From Pectinophora gossypiella (Eukaryota; Arthropoda; Insecta; Lepidoptera; Gelechiidae), in the NCBI RefSeq assembly GCF_024362695.1, contig NC_065419.1, positions 7,936,678 to 8,000,677 of the forward strand: 64,000 nt of DNA, in the 5' to 3' direction. Numbering within the stretch: the stretch's first letter is position 1; each line of letters opens with the position of its first letter. The translations under genes were made by a program, and so were the position numbers. The notes under the pieces are model-generated. The model saw only the letters and a program-made list of their open reading frames with translations. It was not told the origin of the DNA and ran no database searches. Positions 12,081-22,985 of the stretch are shown in pieces.

Positions 12081-13099
12081 AGAAGTTAGAAGTAGACTTC
12101 AAATTATGCATCTCTTTTAATAGCTAACCTAGTTCGCATGTGTGTGTGACAGCTTCGTGTTTGTACACAAATTGAAATGACACCAACTTTTGATGCAATG
12201 TTTTAATATGATATCTGCAGTAAATACTTCAAAATTGTAGCTTAACTTAAAGATAATGTATGTAAGATTTCGCCACCTAACGTTTCACTGGGTCAGAACT
12301 CAACACTAAACGAATAAATGGAAAAAAATACGAAAAATGCAGAAGTAACGCCATCTGCTGACGCAGCGTTACCTAGCTGACTGACACGCATCACCTTAAG
12401 ACCATTTTATCTAAATGTGGAGTGAGACCAACCTATTATTATATTATAATATAAAATAATTGATTCCATTTCGCTGAATTCAGTCTTTAAACACTAGTTA
12501 GATAAGGAAATTGAGGGAAAATTAAATTATTTATCGTGTTCATTTCATTTAATACCACAATCTAATCAGTTGGCCACGCATCTTGAATTCTTGATAGTAA
12601 CTGCGAACTCTTACTTCCTCGTCCAGAACAACTATTGTTACTTAACAACGGGGTACTATAGTGAGAAACCTATGAGACCTATGATTTCTATATATATTAT
12701 TTTTTAAAGAAAATCATTAAAAATTGTATATCCTACTTGGTTGAGGAAGTTGACCGTTATTGAAAGCTTTCCTGAAAATTTCAACGTTCCTTTCCACATA
12801 GGAAGTTTAATAACGCAAATTAATTTATTGAGTGCTTATAATATTACATTTTATTAACACAAAAGTAGGTACCTACTTCACAACATTAAATTGCCCACAA
12901 AAAAGTATAACAAGTCTATATTATTACGTGCGAACTGTTTTCATAACAAGAGTCGTAAACTTATGCGCAGAGCATTTGAAAGCATGAGTTCACGTACTGG
13001 AATACCTTTACAACTGACTAATCTTATCTGGTTTTACGGTGAATTAATAATAATAACACGCGGTGACAGTTTACTTAAACGTTTAAATACAGTACCAAC

Positions 13100-13300
13100 C
13101 TCTTTATTCCGTATTTTCCTTGCGACCTCGATGGCCGGTTGCTTCAGTATGTCGTCAGTGATTGGAGGAATTTTCTGTCCTTCCTTTCCATAGTAAAGCG
13201 TGAAGAAGAACCTCGCTACCGTAGATATCGCCAACCTCACTGCACTCAGGATCCTCAGTTTCAAAGGGATCGGTCTCTCCGTTGTTTGTACTATACTCAT
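13100..13300 (-). CDS. FAAH2: Fatty-acid amide hydrolase 2-like, coding exon 1 (N terminus, membrane anchor)
   Basis: First coding exon of an amidase-signature serine hydrolase that cleaves fatty-acid amides at membranes. It gives 67 codons (201 nt), starting at ATG 13300 with MSIVQTTERP. An upstream in-frame GTG exists, but this ATG is the first methionine. Residues 16-37 (LRILSAVRLAISTVARFFFT) form a hydrophobic stretch typical of the N-terminal membrane anchor of FAAH2-type proteins. Residues 52-67 end with EVARKIRNKE, the usual lead-in to the amidase fold. The exon ends in phase 0 at AAAGAG with donor GTTGGT. Joined to the next exon it reads RKIRNKE-ITSVEVLEAC, the continuous motif seen in insect FAAH2 homologues. 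The family assignment rests on this join and on the catalytic motifs downstream. The 5' UTR and promoter lie to the right. Confidence 0.85.
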
Positions 13301-14987
13301 GTTTACAAAACTTCGTATCACTTAACTATTTTTACTCGCGATCATCAACGTCGCGGGCCGTGGTCGATACAAGGAACTTTGATGGAACTGAATATTGGAA
13401 TAAGTTTATAACTGGTTGTGTTTGAGTTATATTAAATGAAAGAATGTCCGACGCTCGTTCAGATAGTGCGGTGCGTCGTGGACTAACTCATTGAATGGGT
13501 GGAACACAATGTAGTGGTCGGTGACGTCAGTCGCCGTCTCGCTTGTGGGTATCGCTCCACTGCTCGCTCTGTCGTTAGGCCAGCGCTGCGCTCGACGATA
13601 ACCTCTTCCGTTTGCAGTTGTCCTTACGGTTGGTCGCTTTGTAAAACGTTATGTCCCGTCCATAAAACACTTCTTATGTCCCTGGCCAATGGTATTTGGG
13701 GACTATATTGCGCTGCTATACATGAGGCTGTAAGAGATTTACGCAGCAGTGAAAGGGGCAGTTACTTTATGGAATGTTGGTATTTAGTTATTTTTATTTC
13801 TATATTTATAACAATTATGGAAAGGGCTACAATAATATTTTCTTATAAAAACTAAGTCTGGACGTTTTGCTGTTTGCTCTGTTTCCGTGCGTGCAATGAG
13901 ATTGCTGTAATAACTGAACAATAGTCTTGCCAACAGCATTCTCTGTAAACGGTCCTTTTTTATGACCATTGTGGCGGTAGTAATCTATTTACTATTTAAT
14001 TCATAGTTTACCTGAACACACTCAAGGACAGTGGAATGATTAGATAAGATACCTAGTTCAGTAAATAAGTAAAATGTTCTAGTAAACTGATCATGAAAAT
14101 GCATTTAGAAATATTCGAACCGCTTGAAACGCCTAGTAAAAGCAGTCTCTATTTATTTTTCCTATGTATTTGTAACTTACCTCACACGGCAAGGTAGAGA
14201 GTTTTACAAAAGTACTCAGAAAAACATTTAGAAACTTGAGGGCGGTCAGGTGTGAAACTAAAAAAATACTTTGATTTTATATAATAAAAAAAACTGATTT
14301 TGATGTAAAAAAAATGTGGGCTTTTGTATAACTGTTATTGATTTGGATGTCACAATGACTTTTAAAGTAATTTTTAATACTCTTTGATAGTGTTCAACAC
14401 TAGAACCTTATTATTGTAAATCTACTTACTTTTTACTAACATGTTTGCTGTGCTCTAGAGATAAGTTTGTTTCGGTATTATTTAAAAACTCTCCTTTCAT
14501 TGAAATAAACATGATAACGTTTCTGCGGGCGCGGTGTTTTACTTACGTTTACCATTTGATAGGATATAAAACTATCATTCAATGAACTGACAAGTTTTTC
14601 GGAGAATTTTATGATGATTTTATTTAGTCCCAGGGTTGATGACGTCGGTCATTGGTCTCACAATCCGCACGAGGGAATTTGAGCGGGTAGAGTATAGAAA
14701 TAACGGCAGGCCACATACTGTTGAGATATGCAACTTTCTTTTACGTACGCCATTAACTGCACCAGCGCCCCGATCCACCATTTTTGTTTTATATAAAATC
14801 AAATCAAATATACTTTATTGCACAGAACTACATTTAAACAATCAGACCACCACAAGGAAATAAACATTTACAAACTTGGATGCGGGATGGTGCAACAAAA
14901 AAAATAAATACCTAAAAGTAAAACTAAAGTTAACAACAATAATATGTATTTAAAAACAATAATAACAAAACAATATTTTCTTTCCAG
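13301..14987. promoter_or_regulatory. Divergent intergenic region with a GC-rich patch and CRE palindrome
   Basis: This 1.7-kb region lies between the start codon of the minus-strand amidase gene and the first coding exon of the plus-strand gene. The part 13430-13640 is clearly richer in G+C than its surroundings. It holds TGACGTCA (13522-13529), a perfect CRE palindrome, overlapping the plus-strand TCAGTC (13526-13531), which fits the arthropod initiator. A 118-codon plus-strand frame (13499-13855) overlaps the patch but resembles no family and is not called. Transcription start sites cannot be placed from sequence alone. Confidence 0.35.
14797..14985. repeat. Dispersed repeat fragment (ATACTTTATTGCACA type)
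   Basis: AAATCAAATATACTTTATTGCACA and the following AT-rich sequence resemble dispersed repeats at 43616-43800 and 59778-59830 in this window. All share an ..TTTATTGCA.. core. It lies immediately upstream of the splice acceptor of the plus-strand exon. Confidence 0.4.
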
Positions 14988-15327
14988 ATCAACATGGCCG
15001 ACCCACAAAAGGAGGATGAGACGACGCCGACACAAAATGGTACTCTCAAAATATCCTTACCAACCGTCCTTGAGCCGTCTTCGGAAAAATCCGATATTTC
15101 CGTCAAATCGTTCGTTACATCCGAATCCAAATTATCCCTTCCGTCGAATTTGTGCACGCCGACGTCTCCTTTGCGACTGTCCTCGCCTCTGTCACTGCCG
15201 TGTTCCCCCACACCGTTTACGAAGACCCTGCAAGCCCCGGAGAAGACCACCAACTCTCTATCGTCCTCCACAAAGCTGAACCAGCAGGCTAATAATCAGT
15301 CGACGCTCAACACAGGCTCCGCGACAG
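14988..15327 (+). CDS. First coding exon of an unidentified plus-strand gene
   Basis: A good acceptor (TTTTCTTTCCAG ending at 14987) is followed by six bases of 5' UTR and ATG at 14994, in the context ATCAACATGG. The frame runs 111 codons plus one base to a strong donor, GCGACAG|GTGAGT, with GT at 15328-15329. The product starts MADPQKEDETTPTQNG and is rich in Ser, Thr, Pro, Asn and Gln. It has short charged patches and repeated SP/TP sites (TPTSPLRLSSPLSLPCSPTP), consistent with a disordered, phosphorylatable N terminus. Codon use is visibly more GC-rich than the surroundings. Because the acceptor precedes the ATG, at least one non-coding exon must lie upstream. I do not recognise the family. 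A shorter protein-free reading is unlikely given both splice sites. Confidence 0.75.
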
Positions 15328-15654
15328 GTGAGTACGTAATTAATTAATTAACGTCTAGAGAGTGCTCGTATTAAACTTAGTAATATTGAAAGCTTCTGCT
15401 CTAACATAATCAATACAGGCTTCGGAGTTAATCTCGTTACTTTATCAGAGACTAGAAACTGCTAATAGGTATCACAGTCTCACCATGCATACAAAGTGTA
15501 GTCGTAAACCAAAAATACCCTACGATCCCTCATAGAAGAGTCAGGCCATCTGCTAAACAATTGTTTGTTTTGATTGTGAGTAAAAGAAAACGTAAACCTT
15601 GAAAGAAGACCTAGAAACACGTACATTGACCAAATTGGAGATATCCTTAGAAAA

Positions 15655-15812
15655 GGTTCACTACGAACTGCTTTGAACCGGCACGGCGTGTATGAAACGA
15701 TTGATGAATGTGGAGGAAGCAAGAGAAGTGTGTCAGGATCGTAGCAAATGTAATTTCATAGTATATGATTACTCCGGTGGGAAATATGCGTGAGTTTATG
15801 TGTGTGTGTACG
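15655..15812 (+). repeat. Non-LTR retrotransposon 3' fragment
   Basis: The segment runs from TACGAACTGCTTTGAACCGG through GTGTATGAAACGATTGATGAATG and GTGTGTCAGGATCG to GCGTGAGTTTATGTGTG. The same sequence occurs at 50385-50545 (plus) and 40418-40552 (minus). In the minus copy part of it reads as a peptide, YEAIDESGGKQEKCVRYEAN, so it may derive from a coding tail. Confidence 0.55.
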
Positions 15813-16071
15813 TTCACGGGTAGGTACTAATATGCATACATACACTTTGAAACCATGTCACATTAACTTTTTTGACAAATTAAACCGTAAGTCTCATTTA
15901 ATGTCAAATATGACAGTGCGACAGGGTTCTAAAGTGGGTACGTGTACATAATTAGGTCATGCCTGTAACTTATTTGGGGCGGGCAGAGATACAAATAATC
16001 AGAAGATAATTGCGCCTTTGCCAAGTAATAATATAATAAGGGATTTACATGGTCACCTTATGTGAATGAAG

Positions 16072-16094
16072 CGTGTGTGCGTGTGTGTGTGTGC

Positions 16095-16152
<58 letters not shown>
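16072..16152. repeat. (GT)n microsatellite
   Basis: About 80 bp of nearly pure GT dinucleotides with two GC interruptions near the left side. Confidence 0.95.
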
Positions 16153-16156
<4 letters not shown>

Positions 16157-16565
16157 CTCTAAAGCTGAAGAATAAACGGCAAAAATGTAAGAGTTTTAGT
16201 AGTACATCCTAGGAACGATTAAGTATCCTGTATTCACCACACGTTCCAATAGCACAGAATTATATTACGGTCAAAACTCCAAAACGATGTTTAGTATTCT
16301 CAGCACGAAGTTGTTCCTTTGTTATATTTGTAACAGATTACGTTAAAAGGAGTAAGTAAAATCGAAAGTGTTTTATTCACATAGAAAGTAAGTACTTAGT
16401 ATTAACAATAAATTGTGTTTTTGTCGTCAACCCTCGCCCAGCCGACTTTCCTCCGTAATTTTCCCGTTGGTCGTCGAAAGGATAATATTACTTTTTATTT
16501 TTTGCTTGTTATCTAAAACGAATGGTCTGCTCCAGATAATTACACTGTAAGCGATATCTAACCAC

Positions 16566-16648
16566 TTCTTCTTCTTATCGTGTGGGTTGTGAGGTGGAAT
16601 ACCAACCTCACCAACCCTGGTGTCAGGGTTATTACTGAGCCGGCAAAA
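16566..16648 (-). mobile_element. SINE-B fragment (3' end)
   Basis: This is the 3' end of SINE-B on the minus strand: TCTTCTTCTTATCGTGTGGG, TTGTGAGGTGGAATACCAAC, then the GGGTTATTACTGAGCCGGC region. The tRNA-like head is missing. Confidence 0.7.
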
Positions 16649-16916
16649 GTATTAAGATGTAATCGATCCGTCAAAGTGTTTATGTTTTGTTCAGAACTCG
16701 CATGAAAAAAGATAATTTATTATGAATACCTACTGAAAGAAATTCGGGCGCTTTGGAATATCGACTTTGTTTGTTTTAAATAACGCCAAGCACATTTGTT
16801 ATAGCTTTGGTTAAATAATCAGTTTTGTTATGATGACGATGTGAGGATAAAGAGAATCGTAGGGTACGAGAAGAAGCTAGCTATTATTAGTCCTACAGTT
16901 AGTAGTTATCAGTAGA

Positions 16917-17240
16917 TTACATAAACTGCCTATATACGTCCCACTGCTGGGCACAGGCCTCCCCTCAATCAACCGGAGGGGGTATGGAGCATACTCCACC
17001 ACGCTGCTCCACTGCGGGTTGGTGGAGGTGTTTTTACGGCTAATAGCCGGGACCAACGGCTTAACGTGCCCTCCGAAGCACGGAATCATCTTACTTTTTT
17101 CGGACAATCAGGTGATTCAAGCCTGAAAAGTCCTTACCAAACAAAGAACAGTCTCACAAAGTGATTTCGACAATGTCCCCATCGGGAATCGAACCCGGAC
17201 CTCCAAATCGTGAGCCTAACGCTCTAACCACTAGACCACG
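16917..17240 (-). mobile_element. SINE-A, nearly full length
   Basis: A tRNA-derived SINE on the minus strand. The head reads (minus strand) GTGGTCTAGTGGTTAGAGCG, an A box, with GGGTTCGATTCCCGATGGGG, a B box. The body holds CACTTTGTGAGACTGTTC and the tail TGCCCAGCAGTGGGACGTAT. The 5'-most bases are truncated at 17240. It overlaps a 76-codon open frame that is only a by-product of the SINE body. Confidence 0.85.
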
Positions 17241-17266
17241 TTATAGATTAACAGTTATTAATACAT

Positions 17267-17606
17267 CATCATCATCTCCCTAGCATTATCCCGTTTTTCA
17301 CAGTGCAACCTAACCTGAAGATTTGACACATCCGGTTTATTACAGAAGCGACTGCTTGTCTGACCTTACAACCCGCGAAGGAAAAACCAGCCCAATACAG
17401 ATTAGGTCACATACTTCCGATAATGCATTTCTCGGGAATGTTGGTTTACTCACGATGTTTTCCTTCACCACTGAGCATGTGATAATCATTTACGATCCAA
17501 ACATGAATTCGAAATAAAAAATTCGACAATTTGATTTAGGCGTGTGCTGGATTCGAACCTGCGACCTCAAAGTGAGAGGCAAACGTTCTAGGCAGCCACG
17601 GCTCTT
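17267..17606 (-). mobile_element. SINE-C, full length
   Basis: A tRNA-derived SINE on the minus strand. The 5' end reads (minus strand) AGAGCCGTGGCTGCCTAGAA, and the B box GGTCGCAGGTTCGAATCCAG. The 3' tail contains GCACTGTGAAAAACGGGATA. It is flanked by an imperfect duplication of about 15 bp (ACAGTTATTAATACAT / GCTGTTATCAATACAT), which supports insertion by retrotransposition. Confidence 0.8.
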
Positions 17607-19615
17607 AGCTGTTATCAATACATGTTCACTACAATTGTCAATGCTCTGGTGATTTGGTAATTGCATGTAACCCGCGCCTCAAAGGGAGTGCGTATCAACG
17701 AAGTTTCTAGTTGATTCGCAGGAGTCATACCAATTGCATTGCATGTTGACACAAATGTCTACAGTATAGGAAAATTTTATCGGTCAATCTATTGAACTAT
17801 TTTTACATAGTATTTCGAATCCATCGTACTTAAACTAAGGTTGCAATTACACAAGTCTTCAGAAGGTGTTGCAATTATGTAAAGAACCTATTGTCTCATA
17901 TCCCACTACTAAGAGCTGTTTTCCTTCCCATAAATCGGAGGAAACTGCAGCCGTTAGGGTAAACCGCTTTAGTTCATATTACTCTGCGAGTTGGTAAAGG
18001 GCGGTGAGTTTTATTTGCCCTTTAAAATGGTATTATTACAGAAGGCCTAGCAAATTTCGATTAGACACGTCAATCGCGTATATTTTCATTCATATTATGT
18101 TCGGACAAGCGTTGCGACCTTTACGATAACCCATCCATAAACTAACCTCTACATAAAATTGTCTAACTTTGTATTTACTTTCCTTAAATTGCAATCAACA
18201 AACAACAAAATTATTCTTCGCGTAAAACAAATGAACGTAGCTTAAAATTTTCTGTTTATACAAATCGGATTTATTTTATCTTAAACAAACTTTCGCTAAA
18301 ATATGTGTGCTTCAAAATGTGGCGCGGTGTTGCTGTTTTGGTTACTCTCCAAAACTGAAATCTGCATTGTGCAGTTTCGAGAAATCCGCCCAATGCCAGG
18401 CTTTCGTGGAAATATTTACGCTGAGATTTTGAAAATACACAATTTGTTGGGTGAACTAAGTAGAGTTAGGCCAGTTACAGTTTGCATCTCTTTATTAATT
18501 AGTGGTTAACTTGTTAGTAAGCTATCCAAATATAGTTAGAGGCCATACCCAGCAAATGGGTAAATAAAGACTTCTAGCCAGAGGGAGTGGTGTTCTGATG
18601 CTTCAGGGAGGCGAAGATAAGCAATATATTAACTAATTATGATTATAATATTGTATATATTCTAAGGTTAAGGTAAATATCGTATATGACTTTGTTCAAA
18701 TAAATAATAATAATAAGTATTCAAAATCTAGGTATTTGTAAATGAATATGCTCTCAGATTTTCAAGATTATGTTGTAAATGTCAAAGTCTCGCAAACTAA
18801 GACATTTTGCTCAACTGGAACCGTCTGAGCAATAATTATGTCTTTGTCTATCTTTGTTTGTTTATTCTGTTGAATGTTGAATCAACTTTTATTGTCATTT
18901 CTTACTTATTCCTGTAGACAGAATTACTGTACATAGCTTATGTCAATGCTGCTGTATCGTCGATAGTTAATGCTTATATACATAAAGTTTATCTTTTTAT
19001 TACCCTCTAAAAGACATTTAATGTCACGATTTATGTTAGTTCTGTAACAGAAAACAAAAATTACCCACAAACTAAGTATTATTACTTATACTGAAAAAAA
19101 TTTCCTTATACTGAAAAAAATGTCGAATATTCTTAGTTTTCAAATCGATCCCTTTCATTCCTTGTTCATGTACGGAATATTGTATAATATAATGTTGATA
19201 CGTAGCTACATACTGCTCTTAACAACTAAACTCAGTTTATCAGTTACCTCGACGGGTAAAATTACAGGTTAAATAAACATCAAGTATTTACATAACGAAA
19301 TCGTAATACTGTAACGATTATACACAAAACGGTTGAATGCATTGCTTACTTATTGGCGAATCAGGTTTAAATTTTAAACAGCTGACTCATTTATTATAGC
19401 AGCATATTTTGATGATAACTCTTTTGATGATAGCATTGTGTTATCAAAGTATAATTTTATAAGTAATAACTTTAAACAAATTCTACTCTACATTTAATTA
19501 TTTATACATATATATTTACCATGAAATACTTTTCATATTATTGCTTCATAAATATTTGATCATGATAGAAAAAATATTTAAACTAATGACATTCCTTATA
19601 AATATCAGATAATGG
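17607..19615. other. AT-rich non-coding stretch
   Basis: No exon, no shared repeat family and no clear secondary-structure element was found. Two adjacent copies of ACTGAAAAAAATKTCGAAT/TTTCCTTATACTG-like text near 19090-19125 are simple local repetition. Confidence 0.4.
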
Positions 19616-19880
19616 TGGTAATTCCTGTAGACACCATCTAATTTTATTTTAAGTTACACCTGTCATTTTCTTATCCGCTGAAAAAGAAAGTAACGGATGA
19701 TTGATAGCTGTTCAAATAGGTATCTCGCATGGTCTACTAAATTCTGTCGGGTTTTTGACCAATGCAGGTATGTTTTTTTATGCCTGTTGATTATCTGTCC
19801 CTTTCATTTCGGCGGATAAGAAAATGACAGGTGTAACTTAAAAATAATATTAGATTGTGTATACTGGAATCAGCACGATT
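19616..19880. mobile_element. MITE-3, copy 1
   Basis: Terminal inverted repeats are built on AAGTTACACCTGTCATTTTC + TTATCCGC (19651-19678), mirrored by GCGGATAAGAAAATGACAGG + TGTAACTT (19812-19839). The outer edges GTAGACACCATCTAAT and ATTAGATTGTGTATACTGGAATCAGC are shared with a second copy at 60283-60607. The interior is short and non-coding. Confidence 0.7.
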
Positions 19881-19946
19881 ATCTCGTTCCACTCCTGATA
19901 TTGGCTATATTGCCTGGTTGATATGGGTCCTGAGGTACACAGTGTC

Positions 19947-20908
19947 TTTATAGTTTGTATATGTCACCGTAAAATTGTAAATAACGTTAGATTATAATCT
20001 ATCTCGCGAGATTGTGAACTGTCGAAAAATTTTGAAACGTAATATACTGCTTACAATTTAACGTATTATTATTCGTCAGATTATCGAAGTAAAACTGTTA
20101 AATCACAATCTTACAATTGTCAAATTGTCAACTGTCCGACGGCTGTCCCTGATTGGTCGGCCTTACAGTAGACCGTTCTGTGTCCATAGAGTTAGGAATA
20201 AAACACAGGTGTCAGTCAAATAAAATAAATGCTCTTCAAGATTGTGAAATCAAGTACGTATTTATTAATTATTTAGTAAGTAATCAATAATTCTGACATC
20301 ACATGGTAAGATTTTTCTTACTGTATCAAAATTAAAAAATCTGAAACGTATCATTCAATATACTTTTCGTGTGTAAGATAAACATGCTGGCGGCATATAT
20401 GTATGGCCCTTGGGCCACCCCCGCCGCACCCTAACCTACTGTTATGCCTTGTAAAAATTATGACAAAACACTATTATTCTAAAAAAGAATTATGGATATC
20501 TATTTATTAATCCCAAAAATAAGTTATACTTAACAAACCAGTATTCCTAGATGTTATTATGGGAAAGTAAAACTATTATGCTAAAAAACGTTATGCAAAA
20601 AGGATTATGATAGTTAAAATTATGACAAAAACATTTATGCATTTTAAGAGAATCCCAAATTAACATTATGCTCACTCTAATAGTTTTGTAACTCTATGGT
20701 ATAGCACGCGAGGTGCGTTTCGTATCACAATTTGACGGTTTCACTTCGATAAATTATAATCTACCGAAAAATAATACGTTAAATTGTAAGCAATATGATA
20801 CGATTCATAATTATTCGACAGTTCATAATCTCGCGAGATTCAAATCGATAGATTATAATCTAACGTTATTTACAATTTTACGGTGACATATATATCATAA
20901 ACTGTAAA
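19947..20908. mobile_element. DNA element with ~150-bp terminal inverted repeats
   Basis: The left arm 19947-20096 contains GTCACCGTAAAATTGTAAAT + AACGTTAGATTATAATCTAT + CTCGCGAGATTGTGAACTGTCG. It reappears as a diverged reverse complement at 20741-20908. The interior (20097-20740) is non-coding and contains several ATTATGACAAAA-like motifs and runs of ATTATG. It is probably a non-autonomous DNA transposon. Confidence 0.65.
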
Positions 20909-20933
20909 GCGTAGACACATAAACTCTTTTTTT

Positions 20934-21218
20934 TTCACTTTCCTTCCACCGTCTGTAATTGGAATATCATTGTATTTAAGTTTATATGTAATACAAACTG
21001 GACTTAAAAAAATAAAGGAAAACATGAAACAATAGGAGTAGGGCCCTGTGCTGGGAGGTTCTCTGGCCACGTCTTTCCCTCAGCGATACAGCTTCCGATG
21101 TGGTAGTAGTTTTACAGCTAGTTACATAATATGTACTTAATTAAATTTTTGAAGTTTCTAAAAGCGCTAACTATGCCAATATCGATGAATAAATATTTTT
21201 GAATTTTGAATTTTCGAG
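20934..21218 (-). mobile_element. Non-LTR retrotransposon fragment, copy 1
   Basis: This shares its length with 59885-60165 in the opposite orientation. Both contain CTAGCTGTAAAACTACTACC, ATCGCTGAGGGAAAGACGTGG and CCTCCCAGCACAGGGCCCTA, next to TTCAAAAATATTTATTCA at one end. It is non-coding and interpreted as a 3' UTR segment of a LINE. Confidence 0.6.
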
Positions 21219-21600
21219 CTCTCTCTAAGGCTGATGATATATAGTACATGAAAATCTCGAATTCCATAAATTCATTCGTCTAAACCAGTTGCCCATGAAG
21301 AGAGAGACGCAGTTACGAACCTCAAATGATTTATTCAACTTTTTTAGTGTTTGATATCGAGATGCAATGAGTACTGTGAGCAAAGCGAAGGCTAATTGGG
21401 AGGATGGAAAGCTCAAATCCCAGCTCGTAGCTGCTAATGAATTGCAAAGCACTGGCACTCTCTGGGCCACTCCTTACTCACACTGCTTGCATATTGAAAG
21501 GCATATAGGCACATAAATTAAACGTATCTACATTCTCTTTTTACAGTTGGAAAATGCTTTAGTCAAGTTCTAATGTAATTAGTTTTGATAGATAAAAAAT

Positions 21601-21672
21601 CATCATCATTAATTTAAGAGCCACGCTCTTGTCGGTGTAGCATTATCTATTCCAGTCTATCAAAGGTCAATT
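21601..21672 (-). repeat. LINE 3' tail fragment
   Basis: On the minus strand it reads AATGCTACACCGACAAGAGC + GTGGCTCTTAAATTAATGATGATG, the same tail as 24241-24302 (plus) and 58305-58345 (minus). Confidence 0.5.
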
Positions 21673-21782
21673 CCTAAAAAAAAATAAGCTACCACTAATA
21701 TTTAGTACAGTGTACATAATCATCACACAGATTATCGTGAATCTATAGTACTACAGTGATTATAGTAGTAGTAACTACTACT

Positions 21783-21957
21783 GATCCTTGCTTCGGAAGG
21801 CACGTTAAGCCGTTAGTTCCGTTTACTGCTTACTTATTGATGTAAAGTTGTTGGTACATGAGTCATGTCAGGGGCCTATGGCGGCTCAATAATAACCCTG
21901 ACATCAGGGTTGACGGGGTTGGTAATCCACCTCACAACCCACACGATAGAAGAAGAC
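21783..21957 (+). mobile_element. SINE-B, 5'-truncated
   Basis: From GATCCTTGCTTCGGAAGGCAC through TCAGGGGCCTATGGCGGCTC to CACAACCCACACGATAGAAG. It lacks the tRNA-like head. Near-identical copies of AGTACTACAGTGATTAT.GTAGTAGTA lie outside it at 21747 and 21989. Confidence 0.75.
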
Positions 21958-22904
21958 TACTGTACTGTACTATACTATACTAGTACAGTACTACAGTGAT
22001 TATGGTAGTAGTAGTACCTAACTAATAATAATAAGTTAGTTAATAAATAATTACATTTAGCCGTCATTTAGTTCAGTATACCTACAACCAACTAACTCGA
22101 TAGCTTTCTAAGTTATATGTACTTGAAAAGTCGCATAAACTTACATTTCATAATGCAACCAAGTTGCATCGCGGCCATAATTGATGGTCGCAATAAAATT
22201 CGCTAATGAAACGTTGCAAACGCTGCAACATTGTCCGAATCTGGCCCTCTACTATGAAAAGTTGCTGTATTTCAGCCTTTTCAATGGTCGAATGTGCTCG
22301 TTTCGAGGTTTTATTTAGCAGGTCTGCATTTATATTCACATGCGATCATAAATATTTAATTAAAGTTTAGTGATAAAAGCTGTTCAGATGTCTGATGTTA
22401 TCACAAACTGAAAATCGAGTAATTACCTGAAGTGACACCTCATCTGATAAATGCTGATAAGTAATTTAGAAGTTATACAGATGTACAAACATCGTAGGCG
22501 TGTTTGACCGCTATGTATGTGACGAAGTATGTGACATAGCAGTCATTTCGCCGTAGTATTTCAGCTTCGAGACGGTGAGTTGTGTGCTCTAGAATTCTAT
22601 CCATATATTCGCAAAAGTAAATAAAACTGCCGTTTCATACTATATTCTCATCTACATATGTAAGTAGGTATTACATATTAAAAAGAACCGTCGTATTTTA
22701 CATAAAATTCCGTATTTGTAAATAGGTATGTGCCATAAATAAGAAAAATAAAACTCGAGACGACCAAGCGTAGCAGTTTGGTGCCGTGGATTTCTTTGTA
22801 GAATAATAATGGATGAGAAAACGGCGCGTTTTCGCTTCGAGAAATGGATGGGAAATGCTAGTAGTAGGAGTGGAGGACACTGAAAATGGAAAACCCTCAT
22901 CTTT

Positions 22905-22985
22905 CAGAGCAGTAGAGCGCGGACCGCGGCGGGCGGCGGTCGTCTCCGCGCCTCGCCTCGCAACATGCCGACGCTCACTTTTGCA
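22905..22985 (+). promoter_or_regulatory. Isolated GC/CpG-rich patch
   Basis: Some 60 bases of CGGACCGCGGCGGGCGGCGG and similar sequence stand out sharply from AT-rich flanks. It is followed by CAACATGCCGACGCTC and a possible weak donor (TTAGC|GTAAAG). It could be an alternative promoter or first exon of a plus-strand gene. No TATA box or clear initiator-DPE pair was found. Confidence 0.3.

Larger units (their letters stand above)
5834..13099 (-). other. Intron 1 of the FAAH2-like gene
   Basis: This is a 7.3-kb GT-AG intron. It contains the large nested palindrome at 7041-9588 and a repeated motif near 10434 and 10867. There is also a tRNA-like fragment near 12019 and a fragment of a dispersed repeat near 11806. 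The stretches 5834-7040 and 9589-11800 otherwise show only AT-rich sequence without recognisable exons. Confidence 0.8.

Noticed and set aside
13034..13321. A longer minus-strand reading beginning MIRSFVN
   Set aside because: The start codon there is GTG. The first ATG is at 13300, and the sequence after 13100 is intron, not protein.
14930..15271. A 113-codon minus-strand open frame opposite the plus-strand exon
   Set aside because: The plus strand has ATG context, acceptor, donor and a sensible composition; the minus frame has none.
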